Counted from the stretch's first letter, positions 24,357-33,876 are shown. The stretch: 64,000 nucleotides of DNA from Agriterribacter humi (GCF_009192765.1 NZ_VOHQ01000004.1:124001-188000); one strand, 5' to 3'. Notes: generated by a model not told the origin, from the sequence alone. Made by a program: numbers and translations.

Positions 24357-25478
24357 TTAAACTCTCACATAAATCTTTTTCCTGTCCATCCAGTAGCCCA
24401 CTAACCAGCACAGGAGCATAAAGCATAGTGCAAAGGCGAATGAACCCCAGGCGCCGGGAAGTATTTTTTGAAAAATGCTATTATTGATCCCCACAAACAG
24501 TGGTGTTTCCGGGCCTGTTTTGATCATATAAAACACAACGTACAATATTTCGGACAGTATATAGATGAACAAAGGATTTCTCCCAAAAACCTGGAAAAAG
24601 TAAGTTCCTTTTGTTATCGCTTTTATTTCTACAATAAAAATAAGTATGCCCAAAATGGCAAGATCGAGCCCTACAGTATACAACACAAAAGTGCTCGTCC
24701 AAAGCTTTTTATTGATGGGAAATACAAAATCCCAGAAATAAGCGACGCAAAGCAGTCCAAAACCGGCAATCATCAGCTTAGCCACCGTTTCAAAACTTTT
24801 TCCTTTTCGCTGAATAAAAATACCCGCATAATAACCAGCTATTACGTTTACTATAGACGGCAAAGTACTCAACAGCCCTTCAGGATCAAAAGCTACGCCC
24901 TCCCCATGGTACAAATGGTTTTCCCCAAACAGCATTACATCCAATTTATGCCCCGCATTGCCTGTCATGCTGTAATCGCCGCCAACATATAGAATCAGCC
25001 AGTAACTCACCAAAAAAATAATACTTAAAGCCCACACTGTTTTTTTTGATAAAAAATGGATCATTAAGCCTGCCGCACAATAGGCAAGGGCTATACGTTG
25101 CAACACACCCAAAATACGGGTATGGCTGATGGGTGAAAGCTCGTACCCGCCCCCCTGCGCTTCCCTGAAAAAAGGAAACCAGTACATGAGATAGCCCAGC
25201 AGAAAAATGATTACTGTACGTTTAAATATTTTACCCAACACGCTGCCGGTTCCCAATTGTCTGTATTTGGGCATGGAAAAACTCATGGCATTGCCCACAA
25301 CAAACATAAAGGTGGGAAATACCAGGTCGGTAGGGGTAAACCCATGCCATGAGGCATGCAATAAAGGAGCAAATGGTTCGGCGCCGGTTCCGGGCGTATT
25401 TACAATGATCATGAAACAAATGGTCATGCCTCTTAAAACATCAAGGGCTAAAAACCGGGGAGAAGGAGCTTTGGTCAT
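24357..25478 (-). CDS. NagX-like acyltransferase family membrane protein 1
   Basis: A 373-residue protein with about ten membrane segments, of the DUF5009/heparan-alpha-glucosaminide N-acetyltransferase-like family (NagX type). N-terminal RFLALDVLRGMTICFMIIVN, then HASWHGFTPTDLVFPTFMFV with the His that in the lysosomal enzyme carries the acetyl group. Members are often linked to amino-sugar uptake and catabolism. Followed by a homologue 15 bases upstream in the same direction, so the pair is probably one operon. Confidence 0.86.
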   Translation of the reverse strand: MTKAPSPRFLALDVLRGMTICFMIIVNTPGTGAEPFAPLLHASWHGFTPTDLVFPTFMFVVGNAMSFSMPKYRQLGTGSVLGKIFKRTVIIFLLGYLMYWFPFFREAQGGGYELSPISHTRILGVLQRIALAYCAAGLMIHFLSKKTVWALSIIFLVSYWLILYVGGDYSMTGNAGHKLDVMLFGENHLYHGEGVAFDPEGLLSTLPSIVNVIAGYYAGIFIQRKGKSFETVAKLMIAGFGLLCVAYFWDFVFPINKKLWTSTFVLYTVGLDLAILGILIFIVEIKAITKGTYFFQVFGRNPLFIYILSEILYVVFYMIKTGPETPLFVGINNSIFQKILPGAWGSFAFALCFMLLCWLVGYWMDRKKIYVRV

Positions 25479-25493
25479 ACAATGAAGGGATTA

Positions 25494-26684
25494 TTATACT
25501 TTAATATAGATTTTTCTTTTATCAAGCCACCAGGCTATAGCCCAGAAGATGAGGATATGAAAGACAGCATACAATAAGGAGCCGTTCATATTGCCAAACA
25601 AAGGAGCAAACACATGATCGTACATCCAGCCGCCTAAGCCTTTATGTACCGGCTTTCCTTCTTTTATTCCATCTGCTATCCGCACCAATCCGTATAACCT
25701 CACCCAAATGCCGCTTAATACAAAAATGAATAACGGGTTTTTTCCAAATACATCAAAAAAATGACTCCAGGCGCCACGCCATTTTCTTATTTCAATGAAG
25801 TAAATCAGCGTGGCCAATACAACAATTGCCATCCCTGAAGTATATATTACGAAAGAACTCGTCCATATTTTCTTGTTGATCGGGAAAATGGTGTTCCAAC
25901 ATAGCCCGGTAAAGATCAATAGCATGGCTGCAACAAATAGTTTTGTCAGCAGCGGATAAAGACCATTCGCCGCCTGTGCAGGCTCCTGCTTTTTCTCAAC
26001 CGGCGTATTCTTTGTCCGGATAATGAAATTGCCCGCCCAATAACCCAATATTACCTGCACCACCGCAGGTATGGTGCTCATTAATCCTTCAGGGTCAAAT
26101 GCCACTCCTTCTCCATGATACATATGCGTTTCACCCAGCACCGTCTTGTCTATCGCCGTTCCAAACCAACCTTGCAGGCTGTAAGGATCAGCGCCGCCCC
26201 AAAACAAACACATCACCCAATACAGGAGCAACAGCGCCACACCTGCTGTAAAAAGCCTTGCAGGGCGTAAATAATAAACCATAACAGCAGCAAGAAAGTA
26301 GCATAGTGCAATCCGCTGAAGCACCCCTAATATCCTGAGGTTTTGAAAAGCTTTTAATTCTAAAACCCCTTCAGCATTATATCTTACGAAAGGAAAAGCA
26401 TTCAAAAAGAGACCAATGCAAAATATTAATACTGTTCTTCTGGCTACTTTTTTCCACATCATTGCATCTCCGGCTTCCCTGAACCGGGGCATAGTAAAGG
26501 CCATGGCGTTCCCTACTGCAAACAAAAAAAACGGAAATACCAGGTCGGTAGGAGTGCAGCCATGCCACCCCGCATGATCCAGCGGCGGGTATATATATTT
26601 CCAGCTTCCGGGGTTGTTTACCAGTATCATAAAAGCTACTGTGGCTCCCCTAAATACATCTAAAGCGTAAAAGCGTTGTTTCAA
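25494..26684 (-). CDS. NagX-like acyltransferase family membrane protein 2
   Basis: A 396-residue paralogue of the next gene: RFYALDVFRGATVAFMILVN, DHAGWHGCTPTDLVFPFFLF, then TSSFVIYTSGMAIVVLATLI. It is longer by a cytoplasmic loop at about 224-239 (TKNTPVEKKQEPAQAA). The start codon is TTG at 26684; no in-frame ATG exists upstream before a stop, and the family N-terminus begins here. Tandem copies may use different acceptor sugars or form a heteromer; this is inference. Confidence 0.84.
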   Translation of the reverse strand: MKQRFYALDVFRGATVAFMILVNNPGSWKYIYPPLDHAGWHGCTPTDLVFPFFLFAVGNAMAFTMPRFREAGDAMMWKKVARRTVLIFCIGLFLNAFPFVRYNAEGVLELKAFQNLRILGVLQRIALCYFLAAVMVYYLRPARLFTAGVALLLLYWVMCLFWGGADPYSLQGWFGTAIDKTVLGETHMYHGEGVAFDPEGLMSTIPAVVQVILGYWAGNFIIRTKNTPVEKKQEPAQAANGLYPLLTKLFVAAMLLIFTGLCWNTIFPINKKIWTSSFVIYTSGMAIVVLATLIYFIEIRKWRGAWSHFFDVFGKNPLFIFVLSGIWVRLYGLVRIADGIKEGKPVHKGLGGWMYDHVFAPLFGNMNGSLLYAVFHILIFWAIAWWLDKRKIYIKV

Positions 26685-26912
26685 AAATCAGGAGTTGAAG
26701 AGAACTAAAGATACACATTGTGCATAAAAAATGAAGCAGCACGGGTAACAGTAGGTATCGGGAAGAGATATTATTCTCGTAACAAGGGAGAAACGCTTAT
26801 TTCAAAATGAAAACTGAATGAATAACAGTTCTTTAAGACATTTTTACAAACCATTAAGAGTGTAGTGGCTACTTTTTGATGATCTTTGTATTCACAAACA
26901 ATGGCATTGTAA

Positions 26913-26941
26913 TTGCAATTAAATTTTGTATATTACGTTTA
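26913..26941 (+). promoter_or_regulatory. candidate promoter TTG-N18-TACGTTTA
   Basis: TTG at 26913-26915, 18 bases, then TACGTTTA at 26934-26941, one mismatch from TAnnTTTG. It points rightward, away from the NagX-like operon, toward the terminator at 27063. Confidence 0.4.
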
Positions 26942-26948
26942 GAAAAAG

Positions 26949-27094
26949 TTCTTTAGAAATATTTAACAAAACAGGAATAAACCTTTCTTCTTTGTTTTGT
27001 GTCTTAATATAAAGAGATTATAAAAACAGTCAATTTTCTCATAAGCAGTTAGTTTTGGTTGCGGCCTCTATTTCTATAGAGGCCAATTTTTTTT
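26949..27094 (+). ncRNA. candidate small RNA, about 145 bases
   Basis: The 408-base gap 26685-27092 lies between two minus-strand genes and contains no coding frame, yet carries a plus-strand promoter-like sequence and a strong plus-strand terminator. Within the predicted transcript ACAAAACA and TGTTTTGT can pair around a 19-base loop. No known RNA family is recognised. The terminator pointing against both neighbouring genes is the main argument. Confidence 0.4.
27063..27094 (+). terminator. strong rho-independent terminator, plus strand
   Basis: GGCCTCTAT pairs perfectly with ATAGAGGCC around a 4-base loop and is followed by AATTTTTTTT. It ends against the stop codon of the convergent VanZ-like gene and serves no annotated plus-strand gene. 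Confidence 0.8.
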
Positions 27095-27479
27095 ACAGGG
27101 CTTCCTGTTTCTTCAAAAAGAAAAAGCGGTAACCCACCCATCCACAAAAGGAACCGATAATATCAGCTACCATATCACCCGTTTCAAACCCCCTGTTGGC
27201 TACCCAGTATTTCTGAACATACTCCATCCCGATACCATATATGCACGAAATGAGGAAAATGAGCAAAAATATCCACAAAGGCGGTTGGGTATTTGAATAC
27301 CCGGTATACCTGCACCATAAAAATACCTGTACACCAAACAGGAAAACGTGAATGATTTTGTCAAAAAGAGGGATTTCGGGCCCTTCAGGAAAATCGCTTC
27401 CCGGTATAATCAATAAAACAAAAATGATAACGGACCACACAACAGGCGGCCATATGGAATGCAGCAATTTTTTTTTCAT
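27093..27479 (-). CDS. VanZ family membrane protein
   Basis: A 128-residue protein with four membrane segments; SDFPEGPEIPLFDKIIHVFL and FETGDMVADIIGSFCGWVGY are the VanZ-like signature (phage-shock-like, Asp in the last pair). The start is the ATG at 27479; the frame is open two codons further to a TTG. VanZ relatives have been tied to teicoplanin resistance in enterococci, but most bacterial members have no known role. It follows gcvH with a 12-base gap and is probably co-transcribed. Confidence 0.83.
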   Translation of the reverse strand: MKKKLLHSIWPPVVWSVIIFVLLIIPGSDFPEGPEIPLFDKIIHVFLFGVQVFLWCRYTGYSNTQPPLWIFLLIFLISCIYGIGMEYVQKYWVANRGFETGDMVADIIGSFCGWVGYRFFFLKKQEAL

Positions 27480-27491
27480 ACGCAATTAACA

Positions 27492-27872
27492 TCAGCCCTG
27501 TACGAGTGCAGCATAGGCGTCAGCCTTCAGCAAAGCTTCCATATCTGCAGCATCATCTACTTTAACTTTAACCATCCAGCCTTCCCCATAAGGATCGCTG
27601 TTTACCAGTTCGGGCTGATTGTTTAATTCAGGGTTGATTTCAATTATAGTTCCTGTTATGGGCAAGAAAAGATCGCTCACAGTTTTCACGGCTTCCACTG
27701 TACCAAATACGGAATCTGCAGCCAGGTGCTGATCCAGGGTTTCAATTTCAACATACACTATATCACCCAATTCATTCTGGGCAAATTCGGTAATGCCTAT
27801 TACCGCTGTATCACCCTCCAAACGAACCCATTCATGGTCTTTGGTGTAGCGCAAGTTTTCAGGAAAATTCAT
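27492..27872 (-). CDS. gcvH: glycine cleavage system H protein
   Basis: A 126-residue lipoyl carrier: [20 protein letters not shown] at the start, the lipoylated Lys in [18 protein letters not shown] (about residue 63), and [17 protein letters not shown] near the end. It shuttles the aminomethyl group between the P, T and L proteins of the glycine cleavage complex in the cytoplasm; those partners are not in this window. Length normal. Confidence 0.97.
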   Translation of the reverse strand: MNFPENLRYTKDHEWVRLEGDTAVIGITEFAQNELGDIVYVEIETLDQHLAADSVFGTVEAVKTVSDLFLPITGTIIEINPELNNQPELVNSDPYGEGWMVKVKVDDAADMEALLKADAYAALVQG

Positions 27873-28013
27873 GGTTTGTGTTTTTGTGTTGCAAAGATTA
27901 CAAAAAACAGTTGGATTAATCCCGGTTACTGATGAGAATCTCTTTCCTGGATAAAAAGATCCGGTTGAATGAATTGCTGATCCTTCTTTTTATTAATCTT
28001 TCCCTGATAATTT

Positions 28014-28364
28014 TTATATCAGATGATTGTTTTCAAAGTACAACAAAACATGGTCTTTCATAAAATTTTCCTGTTCGCGTAAATCCATTACCGGAAGGGG
28101 TTTTAATTGCCTGAAATGCGGCCAGCCGTCATCATCCACCTTTTCCATCTCATAATACCCGCTTTGTGCAAACAAACTGCAAACAGCTACATGCATCAAA
28201 TCCTGCTTCTGCTCCTTGGTAAACTTATCCCTTAATTCCCCAAACTCCTGTATGCCGATCAAAAACAAAATGGCTTCCATATCCGGTTTCTTTCCAAAGC
28301 GTTCCACTAATTGTGCTTCAAGATTCCACCAACGCGTTTGTAAATCACTTTCAATATTGTTCAT
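28014..28364 (-). CDS. conserved hypothetical protein
   Basis: A 116-residue hydrophilic protein with conserved-looking segments RFGKKPDMEAILFLIGIQE, KFTKEQKQDLMHVAVCSLFA and DDGWPHFRQLKPLP. Proteins with this pattern occur widely in Bacteroidota as single genes near serS or gcvH; no function is known to me. No signal peptide. It is divergent from serS with a 62-base gap. Confidence 0.7.
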   Translation of the reverse strand: MNNIESDLQTRWWNLEAQLVERFGKKPDMEAILFLIGIQEFGELRDKFTKEQKQDLMHVAVCSLFAQSGYYEMEKVDDDGWPHFRQLKPLPVMDLREQENFMKDHVLLYFENNHLI

Positions 28365-28402
28365 AACAGCAAAAATACGGGGATTTGAAATCAGCCAACA
28401 AT

Positions 28403-28410
28403 TACCTTTG
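28403..28410 (+). promoter_or_regulatory. candidate -7 box TACCTTTG of serS
   Basis: TACCTTTG is an exact TAnnTTTG match 17 bases before the serS ATG, implying a leader of only about 10 bases. No TTG at the -33 spacing. Confidence 0.4.
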
Positions 28411-28426
28411 CCTGAAATTGCTGAAA

Positions 28427-29698
28427 ATGTTACAGATAAATATCATCAGGCAGGATGTAGCCCGGGTTAAAGAAAGGCTGGCAGTTAAACACTTTTCAAA
28501 CCCCGGTTTGGTAGATAAGATCATTGCATTAGACGATGAAAGAAAAAAGCTTCAAACAGATTCTGAAACCCTTCAGTTTAAAGTGAACAGCAGTTCCAAA
28601 GCAATTGGACAACTGATTGCAAAAGGGCAGAAGGATGAAGCTGAAAATGCAAAAAAAGCAGTAGCCGGCTATAAATTGCAAATAAGCGATCTGAATGAAA
28701 AGCTCGCTGAAACAGAAAAACTATTGATGGATGAGTTGGTAAAATTGCCCAACCTGCCATCCGATAAGGTGCCTGCGGGTAAAACCCCTGAAGATAATGT
28801 GGTTGTGCGGGAAGGCGGCGCCAAACCTCAATTGCCCGAAAATTCAGTTCCCCACTGGGATTTAATAAAGCGATATGATATCATTGACTTTGAAACCGGC
28901 GCAAAAATCACCGGCAGTGGATTCCCACTGTATAAAGGACAGGGCGCTAAACTGCAAAGAACGCTGATTCAATATTTTTTGGATTACAATACGGCCGCAG
29001 GCTATACAGAATATCTTCCACCATTTATGGTAAATGAAGCCTCCGCCTATGGCACTGGGCAGTTACCCGACAAAGAAGGGCAGATGTACTATATGCCTGC
29101 GGATAATTTTTACATGATCCCTACTTCCGAAGTTCCGGTAACCAATATTTACCGCGATGAAATTATTAAGGAAGAAAATCTGCCTCTGAAAATGACGGCC
29201 TATTCTCCCTGTTTCAGGAGAGAGGCGGGTAGTTTTGGTAAGGATGTGCGTGGATTAAACCGGGTACATCAGTTTGAAAAAGTAGAAATTGTACAACTCA
29301 CCCATCCCGACAAAAGTTATGATGCATTAGAAGAAATGGTAGCGCATGTGGAAAAATTACTGGGCACTTTAAATCTTCCTTACCGCATTTTAAAATTGTG
29401 TGGTGGCGATATGGGCTTTACTTCAGCACTTACTTACGATTTTGAAGTATACAGCGCTGCCCAGGAACGCTGGCTGGAAGTAAGTTCTGTAAGTAATTTT
29501 GAAGCTTACCAGGCCAACAGGGCGAAGATCCGGTTTAAAGATCAAAACGGAAAGAACCAGTTGCTCCATACCTTAAACGGAAGCTCGCTGGCCCTGCCCC
29601 GTATAGTAGCCTGCCTGCTCGAAAATAATCAACAGGAAAATCATATAGTACTACCCGAAGTGTTGCACAAATATTTTGGAGCAAAAATCATAGCGTAA
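28427..29698 (+). CDS. serS: seryl-tRNA synthetase
   Basis: A 423-residue class II synthetase starting MLQINIIRQDVARVKERL. N-terminal coiled-coil arm at about 27-105 that grips the long variable arm of tRNA-Ser; motif 2 PCFRREAGSFGKDVRGLNRV and motif 3 LNGSSLALPRIVACLLE close the catalytic domain, with TSEVPVTNIYRDE between. It charges tRNA-Ser, such as the GGA isoacceptor at 61752. The start follows the -7 box at 28403, so the longer in-frame extension to 28385 is not used. Confidence 0.97.
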   Translation: MLQINIIRQDVARVKERLAVKHFSNPGLVDKIIALDDERKKLQTDSETLQFKVNSSSKAIGQLIAKGQKDEAENAKKAVAGYKLQISDLNEKLAETEKLLMDELVKLPNLPSDKVPAGKTPEDNVVVREGGAKPQLPENSVPHWDLIKRYDIIDFETGAKITGSGFPLYKGQGAKLQRTLIQYFLDYNTAAGYTEYLPPFMVNEASAYGTGQLPDKEGQMYYMPADNFYMIPTSEVPVTNIYRDEIIKEENLPLKMTAYSPCFRREAGSFGKDVRGLNRVHQFEKVEIVQLTHPDKSYDALEEMVAHVEKLLGTLNLPYRILKLCGGDMGFTSALTYDFEVYSAAQERWLEVSSVSNFEAYQANRAKIRFKDQNGKNQLLHTLNGSSLALPRIVACLLENNQQENHIVLPEVLHKYFGAKIIA

Positions 29699-29708
29699 AT
29701 GCACAGTA

Positions 29709-29770
29709 GTAACATAGGAACAAATATGGGTAGACAAAAAACTTTGTGTTTCTAATGATCCTATATGTTA
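29709..29770. repeat. CATAGG-word palindrome after serS
   Basis: aacataggaac at the left and gatcctatatgtt at the right form an imperfect stem followed by a run of A; same word family as 2431-2509. Lies between convergent serS and the gene ending at 29895. Confidence 0.45.
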
Positions 29771-29793
29771 AAAAAGAAAATGGGAGATATTGA

Positions 29794-29885
29794 ACACATA
29801 GACACAATAGCAATATAGGAGCACAATAGGGATAAAACAAAACTATGTGTACCTATGTGCATCTATAATCCTCCTATGTGGTTAA
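29794..29885. repeat. second CATAGG-word palindrome
   Basis: gaacacatagacacaatag and aatataggagcacaatag face acctatgtgcatct and cctcctatgtggtt, followed by aaaaaa. A double hairpin with 29709-29770; probably a bidirectional terminator. Confidence 0.45.
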
Positions 29886-29894
29886 AAAAATATG

Positions 29895-30599
29895 TTACTT
29901 CACTTTCTCCACCACAATGCGGGTATTACTTAAGTGAGTAATGATCACTTTTAGCATATCACCTGTTTTTAAGGTCGAAAGCTCTTCTGCCGGTAGTTGG
30001 ATTTTAACCTGTATTTTATCGCCAAAAAGATCCAAATACGCGCCGTAAGGTGAAACTTTGGCAACAGGAGCATCTATCTCAGTTTTATTCTTAAAATGTT
30101 GAACAGCTTTGCGGAATTCAGGAATATAATCATGTGTAAACAACTCCGCTGCCAGCTTGTTGGGCTTATCAGGATGAAGTAATTTGAATTCAACAGGCTC
30201 ATTAAAGCTTTTTTCAGCAGGCGGGTTTTCCCATTTGGATAATACGAGCGGGAAGAAAAGATAATTATCCCATTCTTTTACAAAAAATTGATTATCTACT
30301 AATTTCAAATACCCTTTAAAGCGATTATCGGTTCCGGCTTTATGAATGAGTTGCTCTATTGCAGTATTATACAGGAATTTCAAATCCCAGGCTACTATCC
30401 TTTTGCCGCGGTCGGCGCCTTTTATCTGAAAACTCACTGCATCGCCTGCGCGATATTGATGAGGCTTCTTTCCTTTTTCTTTATCATCTGTTTTGCAGGT
30501 AATCGTTTTCTTTTTATCCTTATGGATGTATTCAATGGATACATATTGTTTTTCGTGATTTACAGATGTAATCTTTCCAATTATAGCATTATTATCCAT
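29895..30599 (-). CDS. RNA-binding-like protein with cold-shock-like and S1-like ends
   Basis: A 234-residue protein. The N-terminal 70 residues (IIGKITSVNHEKQYVSIEYI, GDAVSFQIKGADRGKRIVAW) look like a cold-shock OB fold; the C-terminal 60 (VAKVSPYGAYLDLFGDKIQV, GDMLKVIITHLSNTRIVVEK) look like an S1 domain. The middle (FKGYLKLVDNQFFVKEWDNY) is unassigned. A nucleic-acid-binding role is inferred from these folds alone. Cytoplasmic, no neighbours in operon. Confidence 0.55.
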   Translation of the reverse strand: MDNNAIIGKITSVNHEKQYVSIEYIHKDKKKTITCKTDDKEKGKKPHQYRAGDAVSFQIKGADRGKRIVAWDLKFLYNTAIEQLIHKAGTDNRFKGYLKLVDNQFFVKEWDNYLFFPLVLSKWENPPAEKSFNEPVEFKLLHPDKPNKLAAELFTHDYIPEFRKAVQHFKNKTEIDAPVAKVSPYGAYLDLFGDKIQVKIQLPAEELSTLKTGDMLKVIITHLSNTRIVVEKVK

Positions 30600-30696
30600 G
30601 TACTGCGCATTTATGCGAAGGTGGGGAAATTATATGAGTGTATTCCATTTTCAATAACTGCCGGGATCAATATTGGCAGTGAGAAAAGTGTTTCGT

Positions 30697-32013
30697 TTAT
30701 TTTCCAGGAGCCGCATGCAGCAATTCCAAGCCTACCAGTGTTCGTTGCTTAAATCCCGGCCATGCATTTGCACCGGCGGATTCGTTTACCAACAGGTATT
30801 TGTCAAAGTCTTTTTTCTTCAGGTAAACTCCCAGAAAAGCGGTTAAGAAGTGTTGATTAATATTGTTGATGCGCCGTTCATTCCAGGCCGGTTCAGCATA
30901 ATGATAATATTCCTGCATAGATAGCCCGGGTTGTAGTGATTCAGGCGGAGGGGGGTTGGGCGCTACATTATGTCTTGCGTTTTCGTAGGTAAGCAGGTAA
31001 CGGCTGGCATTTATCGCTCCGTTATACATGGCTTTTGTTCCATCCTCATACCCCGATACATCATCTTTGCTTCCCGCCACAAAAAAAACAGGTATTTTCA
31101 AGCCTTTTAATCCTTCTGCATCCCATACGCCTCTTTGCATACCCCATGGCGCAAAGGCCACTACGGCTTTAATCCGTGAGTCCAAAGACGCTTCAAACTG
31201 CGGGTTATTGGTAGTGCGTACATTGATTGCTTTGCTTCCCCCCGTCATAGCAGTAAAAAAGCCTGCTAATTTTTCACTGTAACCGGCCCCGGCTACATTT
31301 AATACACCATAGCCACCCATGGAGTACCCGATAAGCGCCGTATTGCCGGCATCTGCTAATCCTGATAAAAAACTTCCGCTACCTGCTTTACCTGCTTCCG
31401 CCATTTCATTAAGCACAAAAAGGATATCTTTTGAACGGTTAAGCAAGGTGCTTTGAAAACCCTTTGTATCACTATGCGTAGATTCGGTGTGATCAATTGC
31501 CACTACCACATACCCTTTGGACGCCAGGTTCTCAGTGAGGTAGGATAACAATACCCTTGAACCCGGATAACCATGTGATACAATGACCAGGGGAAAGGCC
31601 GCTGATCCATTAACCGGAGCAGCATCACGCAATGCCCTGCCCTTAAATGTAAATGGAACAACAGGTCTTAATGAATCATTGGCGCTACCCAATACATCTT
31701 CGTAAACAGCAAGCATTGTTTTGCCTTCAGGCACAATAGCAGGATACCATACTTCAAGTTTCAGCGGGCGATCGTATAATGGATCAACGCCTCCCTTCGA
31801 ATGCAGTATATCCGGCTGGCTTTTATTTACAAGGGTTAAAGTTCGCACACCTACTTTGTATGGTCCTCTTGCCGCCAGTTCCGGAGCGTCGGGTAATGCA
31901 TCACCATTGATAAATGACCCCGCGGCGGTTTGCATTTGCTTTTGGGGAACACATGCACCGAAAACCACCATACTGATCGCCACAAAAAGGAGCCTCGAAG
32001 AAAAGAATTTCAT
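30697..32013 (-). CDS. alpha/beta hydrolase lipoprotein (PAF-acetylhydrolase/dienelactone hydrolase type)
   Basis: A 438-residue envelope hydrolase. MKFFSSRLLFVAISMVVFGAC is a lipoprotein signal with Cys20. Oxyanion and nucleophile parts: FPLVIVSHGYPGSRVLLSYL and ALIGYSMGGYGVLN with the nucleophile Ser; the Asp is probably in VAGSKDDVSGYE and the His in ENARHNVAPNPP. Such enzymes hydrolyse esters of short or oxidised chains. It is 84 bases downstream of the DUF4838 gene on the same strand and may be co-transcribed with it, but no shared substrate is evident. Confidence 0.83.
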   Translation of the reverse strand: MKFFSSRLLFVAISMVVFGACVPQKQMQTAAGSFINGDALPDAPELAARGPYKVGVRTLTLVNKSQPDILHSKGGVDPLYDRPLKLEVWYPAIVPEGKTMLAVYEDVLGSANDSLRPVVPFTFKGRALRDAAPVNGSAAFPLVIVSHGYPGSRVLLSYLTENLASKGYVVVAIDHTESTHSDTKGFQSTLLNRSKDILFVLNEMAEAGKAGSGSFLSGLADAGNTALIGYSMGGYGVLNVAGAGYSEKLAGFFTAMTGGSKAINVRTTNNPQFEASLDSRIKAVVAFAPWGMQRGVWDAEGLKGLKIPVFFVAGSKDDVSGYEDGTKAMYNGAINASRYLLTYENARHNVAPNPPPPESLQPGLSMQEYYHYAEPAWNERRINNINQHFLTAFLGVYLKKKDFDKYLLVNESAGANAWPGFKQRTLVGLELLHAAPGK

Positions 32014-32097
32014 GATTCTGATTTAGAATGTCAGCGATTGAGGTTCATTCTTTTTTTAAAAATACAGGAACGCTAACCATCATTGAACACGATGCTA

Positions 32098-33876
32098 TTA
32101 TTTGGCATTTTCCACGGCTTCATTAAACCTGTTACGGTTTTGCTCAACAAGCTCAGCAGTCCATCCTTCGGCATAATGCGTTACTTTTTCGCGCTGTGCA
32201 ATGCGTTTAAAATTTTCATAAGTACCATCATTGCGGGCAATAACCGGCGTGCGTTTGCATTTCAGGTATAATACAGGAAGGGAAGCCATTTCAACGCGAT
32301 GTAATATCTCATTATTATCTGCTACTATTTTCGCTTTCTCAAATAGCTGAACGGACTCGTTGACGAAGTCGTCCGAAAATATCTTGTCATCCGGCTTTAA
32401 CCCGATATGCATATGTGTTTCCGGAGTAATACGGCTTTGCAGCAAATCGAAATACCGATGGATATACTTACCCGATCTTCCGTAGTACCCATACATAAAA
32501 TCATCAATCACTTCTTCTGTATTGCAATCCGGGTTCCACAGCAAGCGGGAAATGAGGTAGGATTTTAGTTCGGAAAATTCCCCGCCGCGGCTTTGATAGG
32601 CAGCCTGCTCCATAATGCCGATCGCTTTATTTGACTGAAAGGTTTTGATGTTGGGTTGAAGCGCCCCGAAGTTCGGGTAGGGCATCACGTAGTGCGCAAA
32701 GTTTACCACGTAATCCCAAATATACAGGTGCGGCGATATAGAGGACCATGTTTTGAGATCCTTCAAAAACGACTGGTTTTGCGGACAGCTTTCCAAACTA
32801 TGGGCAACGCAGGCTTCAATAGGGCACAAACGAATTACTACATTTTTACGTGGCTGCAATGTTTTAGGTGGAGTGCGGGTATACTGGTAAGACAGTGTAC
32901 CAATAAATTTATCCGGAAATTCTTTTTCAACCGCCTCTGCTACCTTGTTCACAAAACGAATAAGCGGACCGGATTCACTTCCTTCCTGTTTTACAATGGA
33001 CTGGCATTTGTTGCACTGGCAGGGATTGTACCAGTCGTTTTGCGATACGGAATATATCAGGTATTCGGGATGATCCCGCATCTGCTTTTTAATCCTTTCT
33101 GTAATAATTTTTAAAACATGCGCATTGGTAAGGCATAGCTGGGCTCTGTCGTGCGTACGCTTTCCATTGATCAAACTATAATATTCGGGGTGCTTGTCAA
33201 AAAATTCTTCCGGTGGCATTAAAGGATAAAAAGTATGCACCGACCAGTAGGCTTCCACGCCGCCGGGTTGTTCTGCAAAACCCATCCTGCCATTCATTTT
33301 ATTTCTTGCGGCCCAGGTGGGATCAAATGCTTCAAAATAAAAATCATTACGTACTCTTATTCCGGGTGTTTCCGCATGCTTATATGCATAGAATTTCAAT
33401 TCATCTTTTTTAGGAATAACTGAAACGGAAGGCGTATACCACCTGCAGCCCAGTTCGTTTTCCAGGAAAGACATTACGCCGTACATTGTTCCCCGCTGTT
33501 TACCACCGTAAATAAAAATATCAGGACCTACATTAAAATACGCGAAAGATTCATCCAGATCTGCCGGAGCTTCGGCGCCGGTTTCGGACTTTACGCTTTC
33601 ATTATATCCCAGTATGATTTGGGGGCCTGCATGCAAATCACCAATAGCGGATACAGGAAAATCGGCACCGCTCGCTTCCTTCAGCCAGTGCTGCAGTTCT
33701 TTGGCCGCCCATCGTTCAGACTCCGATGCGGTGGCATTAATGGCAATCCGGTAATTGGTTTTTTTGCCGTAGAAGAGTGTGTATTCATTTTGCTTCTCAG
33801 ATGAAGTTGTTTGCGCTTTTACTGACGCAGTAATCAAAAGACAAAGTGAAATGATGAGTAAACAATAGCGCTTCAT
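32098..33876 (-). CDS. secreted DUF4838 protein (alpha-glucuronidase-like N-terminal domain)
   Basis: A 592-residue exported protein; start 33876 (MKRYCLLIISLCLLITASVK) gives a signal peptide cleaved after KAQ. Residues about 30-130 resemble the non-catalytic N-terminal domain of alpha-glucuronidases (YRIAINATASESERWAAKEL, GGKQRGTMYGVMSFLENELG), and the rest is DUF4838, with RNDFYFEAFDPTWAARNKMN and NDWYNPCQCNKCQSI, the latter with a conserved Cys cluster. Probably a polysaccharide-processing glycoside hydrolase of the periplasm or surface; activity not established. An in-frame start at 33939 would destroy the signal. Confidence 0.85.
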   Translation of the reverse strand: MKRYCLLIISLCLLITASVKAQTTSSEKQNEYTLFYGKKTNYRIAINATASESERWAAKELQHWLKEASGADFPVSAIGDLHAGPQIILGYNESVKSETGAEAPADLDESFAYFNVGPDIFIYGGKQRGTMYGVMSFLENELGCRWYTPSVSVIPKKDELKFYAYKHAETPGIRVRNDFYFEAFDPTWAARNKMNGRMGFAEQPGGVEAYWSVHTFYPLMPPEEFFDKHPEYYSLINGKRTHDRAQLCLTNAHVLKIITERIKKQMRDHPEYLIYSVSQNDWYNPCQCNKCQSIVKQEGSESGPLIRFVNKVAEAVEKEFPDKFIGTLSYQYTRTPPKTLQPRKNVVIRLCPIEACVAHSLESCPQNQSFLKDLKTWSSISPHLYIWDYVVNFAHYVMPYPNFGALQPNIKTFQSNKAIGIMEQAAYQSRGGEFSELKSYLISRLLWNPDCNTEEVIDDFMYGYYGRSGKYIHRYFDLLQSRITPETHMHIGLKPDDKIFSDDFVNESVQLFEKAKIVADNNEILHRVEMASLPVLYLKCKRTPVIARNDGTYENFKRIAQREKVTHYAEGWTAELVEQNRNRFNEAVENAK

